From NCBI RefSeq assembly GCF_016584105.1, contig NZ_NRSM01000027.1:1-50920 (forward strand): a DNA stretch of 50,920 nt, given 5' to 3'. Positions 1-8,040 of the stretch are shown here, piece after piece. A program made the position numbers and the translations under genes. This DNA comes from Ectothiorhodospira shaposhnikovii. GTDB lineage: Bacteria; Pseudomonadota; Gammaproteobacteria; Ectothiorhodospirales; Ectothiorhodospiraceae. The notes beneath the pieces are model-generated. The model saw only the letters and a program-made list of their open reading frames with translations, was not told the origin of the DNA and ran no database searches. Positions within the stretch are counted from its first letter, which is position 1. Each line of letters starts with the position of its first letter.

Positions 1-173
1 CACAGGTGGATATTATGTGATATATGGTTAGGAGGCAACAAAACAACCAGCTTTTCCGTTGAGAAAGTGAAATTTGTGAATGAACGCCAAGGTAGAGATC
101 AACCAGATATTCCGGTTACCCATTTTTTCCAGGATAAACTGAGGGCAAGTCATGGCAAAAAGCTACCAATATT

Positions 174-194
174 AAATAATAATGATTATTATTT
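174..194 (+). promoter_or_regulatory. Fur-box-like operator upstream of the heme locus
   Basis: A perfect AT-rich palindrome centred on G184. Its core TAATAATgATTATTA matches the 7-1-7 Fur consensus TGATAATnATTATCA with one symmetric change in each arm. It lies about 210 bases ahead of the HemS-like gene, where iron-regulated control is expected. The palindrome is seen directly; binding by Fur is inferred. Confidence 0.7.
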
Positions 195-224
195 AGTTTA
201 TTGCCAGCAAATACCGGACTCGCC

Positions 225-387
225 CATGCACACACTCACCCCTGTCTCCGATCAGGCCCAGGCCGATACCAAGGAATCTCCGCAGGTCGTGCCGGAGCCA
301 CCGCAGTCCCCCCTGCCCGCTGAAAGCCATCAGAAATGCGCCCCGGCTTGCCGGGGCTGCGGTCGTCATCGTCATCATCCGACCTGA
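225..387 (+). CDS. Small Pro-rich, Cys/His-tailed ORF (53 aa), possibly a leader or HemP-position gene
   Basis: A 53-codon ORF between the Fur-box-like palindrome and the HemS-like gene, ending 17 bases before the next start. The middle is rich in proline and glutamate. The C-terminus has a CxxxCxxC arrangement followed by a His-rich tail (CGRHRHHP). Many proteobacteria have the small gene hemP in this position, but the HemP sequence signature is not visible, so I do not assign it. There is no clear Shine-Dalgarno sequence before the ATG. It may be a metal-sensing leader peptide, a small metal-binding protein or chance. Third codon positions are moderately GC-rich. Confidence 0.3.
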
Positions 388-404
388 GTCAGGAGGCGCT
401 TGCC

Positions 405-1472
405 ATGTACATATCTCCCTCCCTGGACAACACCGCCGCTCACGTCACCTTTCCCGGTCCGGCGGTGCCAGCCCATGACACCAGCTACCTTGGGCTGACG
501 GAATCCCAGCAACTGGCCCTGTCCTGCGGTCGGCGCGTTCACCGGCTCCGCAGTGACTGGTTCGGCATCATTCATACATTATGTGAACAGCCCGATATTC
601 GCTGCGTGACCACAACACGGGGCGTGGCTCTGGATCAAACTCCATGCATCCAGCAGTCCCGCACTGTGAACGGCACCCTCCACCTGTTCGGCACGCAACA
701 GACCCTGGTCCTGAACACCGATGCCTGGCAAAGCGGCTTTGCCATTGATGTCGAAAAGGCAAACGGCTCCGTGACGCGGTCGTTGCGATTTTTTGATACC
801 TACGGCGAGCGGGTCTTTGCCCTGGAGTCCGCCTCGCCTAACGGGTTTGAACCTGCCCGGATCAGGGCCTTTCTGAACCCACATCAAGGCCGGGAACACA
901 CCCGCGTCCCCATGCCCCCTCACAGCCATCCTTATTCACAACCCCGTTACATGGAACGACTGGATAGGGACAGCATCCGCCTCTGGTGGCAGATGCCGGG
1001 AGACCTGCCAGTGGATCAGGTCCCGGGCCTGTCGGGCCTGTCCAGGACCCGATGCCTGGAAACCATCGGCACCGAGTTTGCCATTCGGGCCAGACCAGAG
1101 GCATTACATCTTCTTGCGGAGTGCCTGAACTCACTGGAGCAACATCTGACGCTCCGTCTGTCGGTGGCCAACGACTGCGCCTCCCAGCGCACAACAGGCA
1201 CGGTGTCGAAGGCGGATATCAGGGACAACACGCTTTGGATCCATCAGACCCCCGACACCCGGCTATGTCTGACGCTGGATGCAGTGGAAACCATCTGGGT
1301 CGTCCGCAAACCGGCCTACCAGGGAGATACCCTGGGCATCGAATGTCATGATGTTCACGGACACCTGCTCCTGGCCATCGACGACCACGGTCAGCAATCG
1401 TGGCCCTGGGGCGAATGGGCCAGTCTGCTGCGCACCCTGCAACCCAGGACAACCGCCTGGTTGCAGACATAA
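405..1472 (+). CDS. HemS/HmuS-like heme-degrading or heme-trafficking protein
   Basis: A cytoplasmic protein of 355 aa, near the usual length of HemS/HmuS/ChuS proteins (about 345-375 aa), which bind heme brought in by the outer membrane receptor and degrade or traffic it. Two HemS repeats can be recognised: an N-terminal one with the SLRFFDTYGERV segment and a C-terminal one with ETIWVVRKP followed by an IECHDVHG segment, matching the WLVRKP...LELFD pattern of the family. I chose ATG 405 because AGGAGG at 391-396 lies at ideal spacing; an upstream in-frame start at 336 has no such site. It lies upstream of FecI/FecR regulators and a TonB-dependent receptor, which supports heme uptake. The similarity is moderate and I did not verify the axial heme histidine. 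Confidence 0.72.
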   Translation: MYISPSLDNTAAHVTFPGPAVPAHDTSYLGLTESQQLALSCGRRVHRLRSDWFGIIHTLCEQPDIRCVTTTRGVALDQTPCIQQSRTVNGTLHLFGTQQTLVLNTDAWQSGFAIDVEKANGSVTRSLRFFDTYGERVFALESASPNGFEPARIRAFLNPHQGREHTRVPMPPHSHPYSQPRYMERLDRDSIRLWWQMPGDLPVDQVPGLSGLSRTRCLETIGTEFAIRARPEALHLLAECLNSLEQHLTLRLSVANDCASQRTTGTVSKADIRDNTLWIHQTPDTRLCLTLDAVETIWVVRKPAYQGDTLGIECHDVHGHLLLAIDDHGQQSWPWGEWASLLRTLQPRTTAWLQT

Positions 1473-1478
1473 TTCGGG

Positions 1479-1512
1479 TCATTCCCCGCACCGGGAATCC
1501 AGTGACATTCAC
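1479..1512. repeat. Partial copy of the ATTCCC...GGGAAT palindromic repeat
   Basis: A short palindrome (cattccccg...cgggaatccagtgacattc) just after the HemS-like gene. It resembles one end of the fuller repeat that starts at 1535. It belongs to the small-repeat class known as dRS3-like or MITE-like units and could also work as a transcription terminator for the upstream gene. Confidence 0.5.
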
Positions 1513-1534
1513 TTGCAGGCCCGCTTCCGGGTAT

Positions 1535-1606
1535 CGTCATTCCCGCGTAAGCGGGAATCCAGTGACAGACTGAAAATCCTGGACTCCCGCCTGCGCGGGA
1601 GTGACG
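1535..1606. repeat. MITE-like repeat with dyad arms
   Basis: A 72-bp unit starting CGTCATTCCCGCG and ending CGCGGGAGTGACG. Its two ends are inverted copies, and each arm is itself a small hairpin around GCG-taa-CGC or CGC-ctg-GCG. This is the layout of non-autonomous miniature elements and dRS3-type repeats found in many proteobacteria. It sits in the 350-base gap between the HemS-like gene and the sigma factor gene. Confidence 0.7.
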
Positions 1607-1698
1607 CGGGAAAAAAGGAACAGGAAAATTAAGGAAAAACAGGCATCTCGTAAGGAAGGCGCTGGAATGCCGAAAAGGAACTTGTTAAAAGAAAATTT

Positions 1699-1717
1699 AA
1701 TAAGAATCATTGGCAAT
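1699..1717 (+). promoter_or_regulatory. Fur-box-like site upstream of the sigma factor gene
   Basis: AATAAGAATCATTGGCAAT resembles Fur boxes of iron-starvation sigma factor genes (AATAAGAATCATTnnCATT type). The left half is strong and the right half degenerate. It lies about 110 bases before the FecI-like start, consistent with Fur control of a FecI-type cascade. Inferred from pattern only. Confidence 0.5.
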
Positions 1718-1825
1718 GACCTGCGTATGAATATTATCATTGCCGCCCCATAAGCCAGCCAAGCTGTGAAATTCATTGACGGCCAGCCAGCCATGTTTCT
1801 TTCTGTCACAGAGACTGCCGCGCGT

Positions 1826-2323
1826 ATGTCGTCCCCCTCCAAAGCCCTCTCCGCCCTGTATGAAGGTCATCATCGCTGGCTGTACACCTGGCTATACCGC
1901 CGGCTGGGGTGCTCCGAAGTCGCGGCAGACCTGGCCCACGACACGTTTCTACGGGTACTGGTCAGGGATCGACAGGCGGGATCGATCAAGGAACCCCGCT
2001 CCTACCTGGCCACCATCGCCCGAGGGTTGTCCGTGGATCACCTGCGGCGCAAAAAACTGGAACAGGCCTTCATGCAGGCCATTTCGGAACTGCCCGAATC
2101 CGAGGTGCCCAATCCCGAAGTCCAGTGCATGGTCATGGAAACCCTGATCCGTGTCGATCGGTTACTCAATGGACTGAAACCCAGGGTTCGTACCGCCTTT
2201 CTCATGTCCCGGGTGGATGGCATGAGCTACCCGGAAATTGCCCGGGCACTGGGCGTCAGCCTGAGTTCAGTGGAAAAATACATGGCCTGCGCCCTCCTGC
2301 ACTGCCTCAAGGCCCTGGACTGA
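1826..2323 (+). CDS. FecI-type ECF RNA polymerase sigma factor
   Basis: A 165-aa ECF sigma factor of the iron-starvation FecI group, which directs RNA polymerase to TonB-receptor genes when released by its FecR partner. Region 2 shows LYEGHHRWLYTWLYRRLG followed by AADLAHDTFLRVL, the FecI-like signature. Region 4 near the C-terminus shows AFLMSRVDGMSYPEIARALG and SLSSVEKYM, the helix-turn-helix that reads the -35 element. I chose ATG 1826 because the protein then starts close to the conserved LYxxHHxWL block, as in FecI homologues. An in-frame GTG at 1766 and ATG at 1793 are possible, and none has a strong ribosome binding site. The anti-sigma gene follows on the same strand. Confidence 0.85.
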   Translation: MSSPSKALSALYEGHHRWLYTWLYRRLGCSEVAADLAHDTFLRVLVRDRQAGSIKEPRSYLATIARGLSVDHLRRKKLEQAFMQAISELPESEVPNPEVQCMVMETLIRVDRLLNGLKPRVRTAFLMSRVDGMSYPEIARALGVSLSSVEKYMACALLHCLKALD

Positions 2324-2369
2324 ACACAGTCACCAAGGCACATCATTGAGCATTCATTCCTCCCGGACA

Positions 2370-3392
2370 ATGGCTATGGAACGGCAAGCTGAAGACACAC
2401 ACCCTGACGGAGAGATCCCGCCCGAGATCCTGGACATGGCCGTGCGATGGGCCGTCAGAATGCAGGCTGGCATCCACGACGGGAGCCAGCGGCGAGACTT
2501 CGATCAGTGGATCAAGGCATCCCCACGGCATGCCGCCGCCTGGAAGGCAGTCCAGCGGGTGGAGTCCTTGTTCAGTACCTTGCCGCCGGGCACCGGGCCA
2601 CTGCTTTCCAGCGCCCTGAAAAACACCATCGACGGCACACCGCAAAACCCTGCCCGTCGCCGAGGTCTGCTGGTGCTGGTCGGCAGTATCCTGGGCGCGG
2701 GAAGCGGACTGCTCTGGCATTGTGAAAACAACCAGCCCCGGCTCTCCTTACATACCCATGAACATGAATTCCTGCATACCCTGCTGCCGGACGGCACTCA
2801 ACTGGAGCTGAATCCGGAGACTCGCATCATGGTGGATTATTCCCTTCGTGATCGCAGGCTCACGCTGATTCGGGGAGAAATCCGCGTCGATACGGGCATG
2901 GACCCGGGATTCCGGCTGCGTGGACGTCCCTTCCAGGTGGACGCGCCCCAGGCCCGTCTGGTGGCCATCGGCACCCGCTTTTCCGTGCGGGCCGCTGCCG
3001 ACGCCACCACGCTGGAGGTGGAGGCGGGGCGCGTGGCCATGCTCCTGCAGGGCAGGCAGATCACCATTGCCGGCCCGGGGGATCGGGTTCGTATTGATGG
3101 CGACGGCCAGTGGCAATCACTGGAAGTCGAATCGATGCGGTTCCCCTCTCGCGCTGTCAGGGTGCTGGTGGCTCAATCCATCCCGATGGAACGGCTACTC
3201 AAACAACTGAGTCCCTTCCATGACGGCCTGCTGGCCTGCGATCCGGCGGCAGCCTCACTGAAGGTGTCAGGCGTCTTTCAGCTGCATGCGCCGGATGCCG
3301 TCCCCCGCAGCCTTGATTTAATGACACGGACCTTGCCGGTGAGGATTGAGCGGGATTCCGGCGGAGTGCTGTGGGTGCGGCTCGCAGAGTAA
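2370..3392 (+). CDS. FecR-type anti-sigma factor / transmembrane signal transducer
   Basis: A 340-aa inner membrane regulator that receives a signal from the TonB-dependent receptor and controls the adjacent FecI-type sigma factor. The N-terminal cytoplasmic part has the DUF4880-like pattern (AVRWAVRMQAG...FDQWIKASPRHAAAWKAV). A single membrane segment follows at about residues 95-112 (RGLLVLVGSILGAGSGLLW). The periplasmic FecR domain shows LPDGTQLELNPETRI and RLTLIRGEIRVD, then the C-terminal STN-like part. A start at 2370 or 2376 avoids the poor TTG at 2346. It follows the sigma gene by 46 bases and precedes the receptor, the standard fecI-fecR-receptor order. Confidence 0.87.
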   Translation: MAMERQAEDTHPDGEIPPEILDMAVRWAVRMQAGIHDGSQRRDFDQWIKASPRHAAAWKAVQRVESLFSTLPPGTGPLLSSALKNTIDGTPQNPARRRGLLVLVGSILGAGSGLLWHCENNQPRLSLHTHEHEFLHTLLPDGTQLELNPETRIMVDYSLRDRRLTLIRGEIRVDTGMDPGFRLRGRPFQVDAPQARLVAIGTRFSVRAAADATTLEVEAGRVAMLLQGRQITIAGPGDRVRIDGDGQWQSLEVESMRFPSRAVRVLVAQSIPMERLLKQLSPFHDGLLACDPAAASLKVSGVFQLHAPDAVPRSLDLMTRTLPVRIERDSGGVLWVRLAE

Positions 3393-3467
3393 AAAGTTTA
3401 CGGGGTTTGCGACGCTCGTTCGGCCTTTAAAGGGTCAGTTTCTTTCAACGAGAGGTCAAAAGACACC

Positions 3468-5948
3468 ATGCCCCTTCACTCACCTGCCTTCAGTGGCCAG
3501 GCCCAAGGATCCTCCGACACACTCCCCCCCGCATCATGCACCCACGGGCTGAGACGAAAGCCCCTGTCCATTCTGGTGCACGCGGTACTGGCCGGTTTCA
3601 TAATGTGTACCGGCACGGCAACGGCGCAGTCGGCCCCGCCCCCGGAACCCAGGGATTTCCAGGTCACCGCCGCCACCCTGGAGGAGGCACTCAACAGTTT
3701 TGCCAGACAGGCGGGGATCACCCTGCTGTTTGACCCGGCCCTGGTTTCCGGCCTGCAGGCCAGATCCCTGCAGGGAACCTATAGGGTGGAGGAAGGACTC
3801 TCCCGTCTGCTGGCGGGCACCGCCCTCGAAGCGGCCAGAACGGCGGACAACGAGTATGTCCTGAGAAAGCGGTATGTACTGGAGGGACTTCCCCCCGGTG
3901 TGGAAGGCATGTCGCAGATCACCGTCACCGGCACCCGCATGGCAACGGATGTCCAGCGCTATCCCGGCTCCGTCACCGTGCTGGAGGAAGCTGACCTGCG
4001 CAGTCACAGCACGGTGATCGAAGCGATGGCCGGCGTGCCCGGGGTCACCACCGGCGGGGATTCCGGTCGCGGCATCGGTCAGCAATTCAATGTCCGTGGC
4101 TTTGGATATCAATCGGAAGACCGGGTCATCATCCTGCAGGACGGTGTGCGCCGCTCCGCATCCCTGTACTCCAACCAGATATCCACCTTCCGCTCCGACA
4201 ATGACCTGCTCAAGCGGGTCGAGGTGGTCAAGGGCGCCTCGTCCGTCAACCACGGCAGCGGTGCCATCGGTGGCGTGATCGCCATGACCACCAAGGATGC
4301 ACACGACTTCCTGTCCCCCGGCGAGGAAACCGGCCTGGAAACCAGGGTTCGCTACGAAACCAATAATTACAAGGAAACCTACGTGGCGGGAGCCGCCGCC
4401 CCCAGTGATGGCAATTTCGAGCTGCTGGCATACGGCAAACGCGGCCGGCATGGGGATCTTACCCTGGCCCGTGCCTACGACGTCACGACAGATACCAAGT
4501 CGGACACGGTGGACAACCAGGAGGATCTTCGAGTCGCCTTCATCAAGGGCGCCTACAACCTGAACGATCACTCCCGTCTGACGCTGTCCTATTACGACTA
4601 CGTCAAGGATACCGAAGTCACCTGGCAGACCCTGTATCACCCCGGTTACAGCGCGGTCACCGGACCGGTATACGGCAACCTGATGCAGCGTGACATCGTG
4701 GCGGGTTATACCCTCAACCCGTTCGGTTCCAATCTCGTCAACCTGTCCGCCTCCCTCTACCAGTCCCATGCCAGCTATGACCGGGGCTACGACTACGTGG
4801 ATAACAGCGGGCAGTCCCGCAAGCTGGACTATGAGAACGAAGACCGCCGCTGGGGTCTGCGTCTGCAGAACGAAATGCAGTTCGACGCCTTCTCGGCCGC
4901 CAATCGCCTGCTCCTGGGTCTGGATTACGAACGTCGCAAGGAGGACGCCAGCTATGTGCTCAACGGGGCCGTCACCGAATTCGGTTCCATGCCCAATACC
5001 TACGAGGACACCGGCCTGTTCGCACACATGGAATCCCGCTTCCTGGACGATGCCCTGGTGGTCCAGGTCAGCGGGCGTTATGACCGCTTTGACCGCAGCG
5101 TGGATGCAAACCCGGGCAGTTACGACAACGACAACTTCTCTCCCCGACTGGGAGCCAGCCTGAGACTGTTCGAAGGCTTCCACCTGCTGGGCAACGTCTC
5201 GGAGTCATTCCGGGCCCCCACACCCCATGAAACCTCCTCGGAAGGCCCCCTCAACCGCCATTATTGGTATCTGCCCAACCCGGACCTGAAGCCCGAGGTG
5301 GTGACCGAATACGAACTGGGCTTTTCCTATACCCGTCGGCACTGGCTGACCGCCAACGACCATCTGCGCGTCAAGTTCATGTACTTCGACGGCACGATCA
5401 AGGACATGATCGCCCTGCGGGCCGACCATGACGGCCCCGTCTCCGAGGAAGGGACGCCCTTTGCCACCTACCGCAACGTGGATCGGGTCTCCCGGGATGG
5501 TTTCGAGGCCTCGCTGGCCTACGATGCCCCCATGGCCGGTGGCAGCCTGGGTTTCTCCCGGGTGAATCTTGAAGACGAGGCCACCGGTGAAAAAACGCCC
5601 CAGGCCTTTGCCGACAAGGCGACCCTCACCGCCTATTACCGTCCCCTTTCCACCCTGCGGCTGGGCGCATCGGTCAATCACTGGTTCAAGCCGGACCAGA
5701 ACCCCAAGACCATCACCAGCGGTGGCGTGGAGTACTGGTATGTGCGTGAATCCTTCACCCAGACCGGCATCAATGCCGTGTGGACGCCCCGGACCCAGGG
5801 AAACCTGTCCTTCATGAAGGATGTGGAAGTGGCGTTCGGGGTGAACAACCTGTTCGACAAACCCTACATCAACGCCCGGGATGTGGAAACCACATCCCGG
5901 GTGGGCAAGGGTCGTAACGTCTACCTGAGCCTGGGCAGCCGGTTCTAA
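3468..5948 (+). CDS. TonB-dependent outer membrane heme/siderophore receptor with STN signalling domain
   Basis: An 826-aa outer membrane transporter, longer than a plain receptor because it carries a signalling domain. An N-terminal export signal ends near ATAQ (about residue 54). An STN (secretin/TonB short N-terminal) domain covers about 62-135 (FQVTAATLEEALNSFARQAG). The plug follows at about 150-275 (ITVTGTRMATDVQRYPGSVTVL, then VRGFGY, RVIILQDGV and VEVVKGASSVNHGSGAIGGVI). A 22-strand barrel ends NLFDKPY...GRNVYLSLGSRF, terminating in phenylalanine as expected. The STN domain and the fecIR pair indicate surface signalling. The HemS-like gene makes heme or hemoproteins the best substrate guess. 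A ferric siderophore cannot be excluded. Confidence 0.88.
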   Translation: MPLHSPAFSGQAQGSSDTLPPASCTHGLRRKPLSILVHAVLAGFIMCTGTATAQSAPPPEPRDFQVTAATLEEALNSFARQAGITLLFDPALVSGLQARSLQGTYRVEEGLSRLLAGTALEAARTADNEYVLRKRYVLEGLPPGVEGMSQITVTGTRMATDVQRYPGSVTVLEEADLRSHSTVIEAMAGVPGVTTGGDSGRGIGQQFNVRGFGYQSEDRVIILQDGVRRSASLYSNQISTFRSDNDLLKRVEVVKGASSVNHGSGAIGGVIAMTTKDAHDFLSPGEETGLETRVRYETNNYKETYVAGAAAPSDGNFELLAYGKRGRHGDLTLARAYDVTTDTKSDTVDNQEDLRVAFIKGAYNLNDHSRLTLSYYDYVKDTEVTWQTLYHPGYSAVTGPVYGNLMQRDIVAGYTLNPFGSNLVNLSASLYQSHASYDRGYDYVDNSGQSRKLDYENEDRRWGLRLQNEMQFDAFSAANRLLLGLDYERRKEDASYVLNGAVTEFGSMPNTYEDTGLFAHMESRFLDDALVVQVSGRYDRFDRSVDANPGSYDNDNFSPRLGASLRLFEGFHLLGNVSESFRAPTPHETSSEGPLNRHYWYLPNPDLKPEVVTEYELGFSYTRRHWLTANDHLRVKFMYFDGTIKDMIALRADHDGPVSEEGTPFATYRNVDRVSRDGFEASLAYDAPMAGGSLGFSRVNLEDEATGEKTPQAFADKATLTAYYRPLSTLRLGASVNHWFKPDQNPKTITSGGVEYWYVRESFTQTGINAVWTPRTQGNLSFMKDVEVAFGVNNLFDKPYINARDVETTSRVGKGRNVYLSLGSRF

Positions 5949-5965
5949 TTCGACAGAACCAGCAG

Positions 5966-5998
5966 GGCGGGATACCTCGAACGCAGGGGTATCCCGCC
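5966..5998 (+). terminator. Strong hairpin downstream of the receptor gene
   Basis: GGCGGGATACC pairs with GGTATCCCGCC (11 bp) around a short loop, 18 bases after the receptor stop codon. There is no long T-run, so it may be a mRNA 3' stabiliser or a weak terminator. Confidence 0.55.
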
Positions 5999-6136
5999 TC
6001 TCGGCACTCCCGAGGCAATTGAAACGGTATCCATTGGCCTCCCCACCGGGTAGCATCCAGCAGCGCCCAACTGGTTCCCGTAAAAGCCAGTGCGCAAGCG
6101 TGGGTCAGAGAGTGGGTTATCGGATGCCTGGAAAGC

Positions 6137-6163
6137 AAAAAGCCCCTGAAATCAGGGGCTTTT
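6137..6163 (-). terminator. Rho-independent terminator after tRNA-Ser
   Basis: AGCCCCTGA and TCAGGGGCT form a 9-bp stem with a 2-base loop. It is flanked by T-runs when read on either strand, and lies 14 bases downstream of the tRNA CCA end. It may also terminate rightward transcription from the heme locus. Confidence 0.85.
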
Positions 6164-6173
6164 ATGCAATATA

Positions 6174-6264
6174 TGGCGGAGAGAGAGGGATTCGAACCCT
6201 CGATGGGCTTTTGACCCATACTCCCTTAGCAGGGGAGCGCCTTCGACCACTCGGCCATCTCTCC
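6174..6264 (-). tRNA. tRNA-Ser (anticodon GCU)
   Basis: A 91-base class II tRNA with encoded CCA. Read on the minus strand it begins GGAGAGATGGCCGAGTGG and has the anticodon loop CTGCTAA with GCT. It has a long variable arm, then GGTTCGAATCC for the T-loop, and ends CTCTCCGCCA. The acceptor stem GGAGAGA/TCTCTCC pairs fully. tRNA-Ser next to csrA is the common gammaproteobacterial arrangement. Confidence 0.97.
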
Positions 6265-6377
6265 GAAATGCTGACTTTTGATTTAGTCAAGCTTGCCGTC
6301 AAGCTGTCCTTAACAACGACGGCAAGCCAACATAGTACCCAAATGATGGGCTTACGTAAAGTACTTAAAGGCAAAAA

Positions 6378-6563
6378 TCAGGCGTTGCCCTCGCTTTCCT
6401 GCTCACGCTGGATGCGCTCGTAGATCTCTTCGCGATGCACGGCAACATCCTTGGGGGCATTGATGCCTACGCGCACCTGGTTGCCCTTGACGCCAAGCAC
6501 AGTAACAGTGACCTCGTCACCGATCATGAGGGTTTCACCAACCCTGCGAGTTAAAATAAGCAT
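6378..6563 (-). CDS. csrA: Carbon storage regulator CsrA/RsmA
   Basis: A 61-aa RNA-binding post-transcriptional regulator that binds GGA motifs in mRNA leaders and controls carbon flux, motility and biofilm genes. The sequence [18 protein letters not shown], the core [19 protein letters not shown] and [11 protein letters not shown] are nearly identical to E. coli CsrA. The RNA-contacting residues L4 and R6 and the VHREEI segment are all present. It lies downstream of lysC and upstream of tRNA-Ser, the usual order. A CsrA homodimer is expected. The call is secure from direct sequence similarity. Confidence 0.98.
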   Translation of the reverse strand: MLILTRRVGETLMIGDEVTVTVLGVKGNQVRVGINAPKDVAVHREEIYERIQREQESEGNA

Positions 6564-6663
6564 TTTCCTTACTCCAGACTGGATTCAATCACCATGTGTT
6601 TTATAGTCCAGACTCTGCGGTCCGGTATGTGACCGGCTTGATGCCGGCTTTCTGCTTTCAAGA

Positions 6664-6684
6664 GCGGGCCCGATCCAGGCCCGC
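6664..6684. other. GC-rich hairpin between lysC and csrA
   Basis: GCGGGCC pairs with GGCCCGC around a 7-base loop in the 155-base lysC-csrA gap. No T-tract follows. It could be an attenuator, a processing site or part of the csrA leader. Confidence 0.4.
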
Positions 6685-6718
6685 CCGTCAGGCCACCGCA
6701 CTCACTTGCGGGCCCTGA

Positions 6719-7948
6719 TCACTTACTGGACTGGGCATGCTCCAGCTCAAAGGCATCATGCAGAGCACGCACCCCCAGTTCCAGATATTTTTCATCCACC
6801 ACCACGGAGATTTTGATTTCGGAGGTGGAAATCATGCGGATGTTGATGCCTTCGGCCGCCAGGGCCTCGAACATCTTGCTGGCAATGCCGGCATGAGACC
6901 GCATTCCGACACCCACAATGGAGATCTTCACGATCTTGTCGTCACCGGTCACCTGACGGGCACCCAGCGCCTCGGCACGGGAACGGACGATACCCAGGGC
7001 CTTTTCGAAATCATTGCGATGAACGGTGAAAGTGAAGTCCGTGGTGCCATCGGCCCCCACGTTCTGGACGATCATGTCCACTTCGATATTCGCATCAGCT
7101 ACCGCACCGAGCAGCCGGTAAGCCACGCCCGGCTGATCAGGCACACCGGCGACGGTCAACTGGGCTTCGTTCTGGTTAAAGGCGATCCCGGAAATGAGCG
7201 CCTGCTCCATGCTCTCTTCCTCAAAAGTGATGAGCGTGCCTTCCCCTTCCTGAAAGGAGGATAGAACACGCAACGGTACATTGTATTTGCCGGCGAATTC
7301 GACGGCGCGTATCTGCAGAACCTTGGATCCAAGACTGGCCATTTCCAGCATCTCCTCGAAGGTGATGCGGTCCAGCCGACGGGCCTTGGGTACGACGCGG
7401 GGATCGGTGGTGTACACACCATCCACATCGGTAAAAATCTGGCATTCATCGGCCTTCAGGGCCGCGGCCAGTGCAACGGCCGTGGTATCGGAACCACCGC
7501 GGCCCAGTGTGGTGATGTTGCCCATCTCGTCCACGCCCTGGAATCCGGCCACGACCACCACCTTTCCGTCGGCCAGATCACGACGCACCCGGGCACCGTC
7601 GATCTCGCGGATACGGGCCTTGTTATGGGCGCTATCGGTAAGAATCTGGACCTGGGCGCCGGTATAGGAACGGGCCGGACACCCCTTTGCCTCCAGGGCC
7701 ATTGCCAGCAGGGCAATGGTAACCTGTTCACCGGTGGACAGCAGAACATCCAGCTCACGGCCATCGACACCGGAACGGATGCTTCTGGCCAGCCCCAGCA
7801 ATCGATCGGTCTCACCGCTCATGGCAGAGACCACCACCACCACTTCATGCCCCTGCCGACGCGCCGCCATGACCTTGTCGGCCACGTTCTGGATGCGTTC
7901 AACACTGCCGACCGAAGTACCGCCGTATTTTTGGACGATTAAAGACAT
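6719..7948 (-). CDS. lysC: Aspartate kinase (aspartokinase)
   Basis: Phosphorylates aspartate, the first step to lysine, threonine, methionine and diaminopimelate. In halophiles it also supplies ectoine precursors where that pathway exists. The 409-aa length is typical of monofunctional aspartokinases. The N-terminal kinase domain has KYGGTSVGS at residue 8, VVVSAMSGETD near residue 40 and GRGGSDTTAVALAAAL near 150. Two ACT regulatory domains follow at about 265-400. An in-frame ATG at 7210 (Met247) is preceded by a GAGGAAGAGAGC ribosome-binding-like stretch. It could make a 163-aa beta subunit, as known for alpha2beta2 aspartokinases. The next gene upstream is alaS. Confidence 0.96.
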   Translation of the reverse strand: MSLIVQKYGGTSVGSVERIQNVADKVMAARRQGHEVVVVVSAMSGETDRLLGLARSIRSGVDGRELDVLLSTGEQVTIALLAMALEAKGCPARSYTGAQVQILTDSAHNKARIREIDGARVRRDLADGKVVVVAGFQGVDEMGNITTLGRGGSDTTAVALAAALKADECQIFTDVDGVYTTDPRVVPKARRLDRITFEEMLEMASLGSKVLQIRAVEFAGKYNVPLRVLSSFQEGEGTLITFEEESMEQALISGIAFNQNEAQLTVAGVPDQPGVAYRLLGAVADANIEVDMIVQNVGADGTTDFTFTVHRNDFEKALGIVRSRAEALGARQVTGDDKIVKISIVGVGMRSHAGIASKMFEALAAEGINIRMISTSEIKISVVVDEKYLELGVRALHDAFELEHAQSSK

Positions 7949-8040
7949 ATTGTTTTACTTGGATATAGGCTTGTCATTAGACAATACTGCCTTGCCATGT
8001 GGAAGAACCGTTCATCGAATGCCGGGTACCCCCCATGCAT

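Noticed and set aside
3534-6056. Two long minus-strand frames opposite the TonB-dependent receptor
   Set aside because: Antisense shadows; the receptor's domains fully explain the region.
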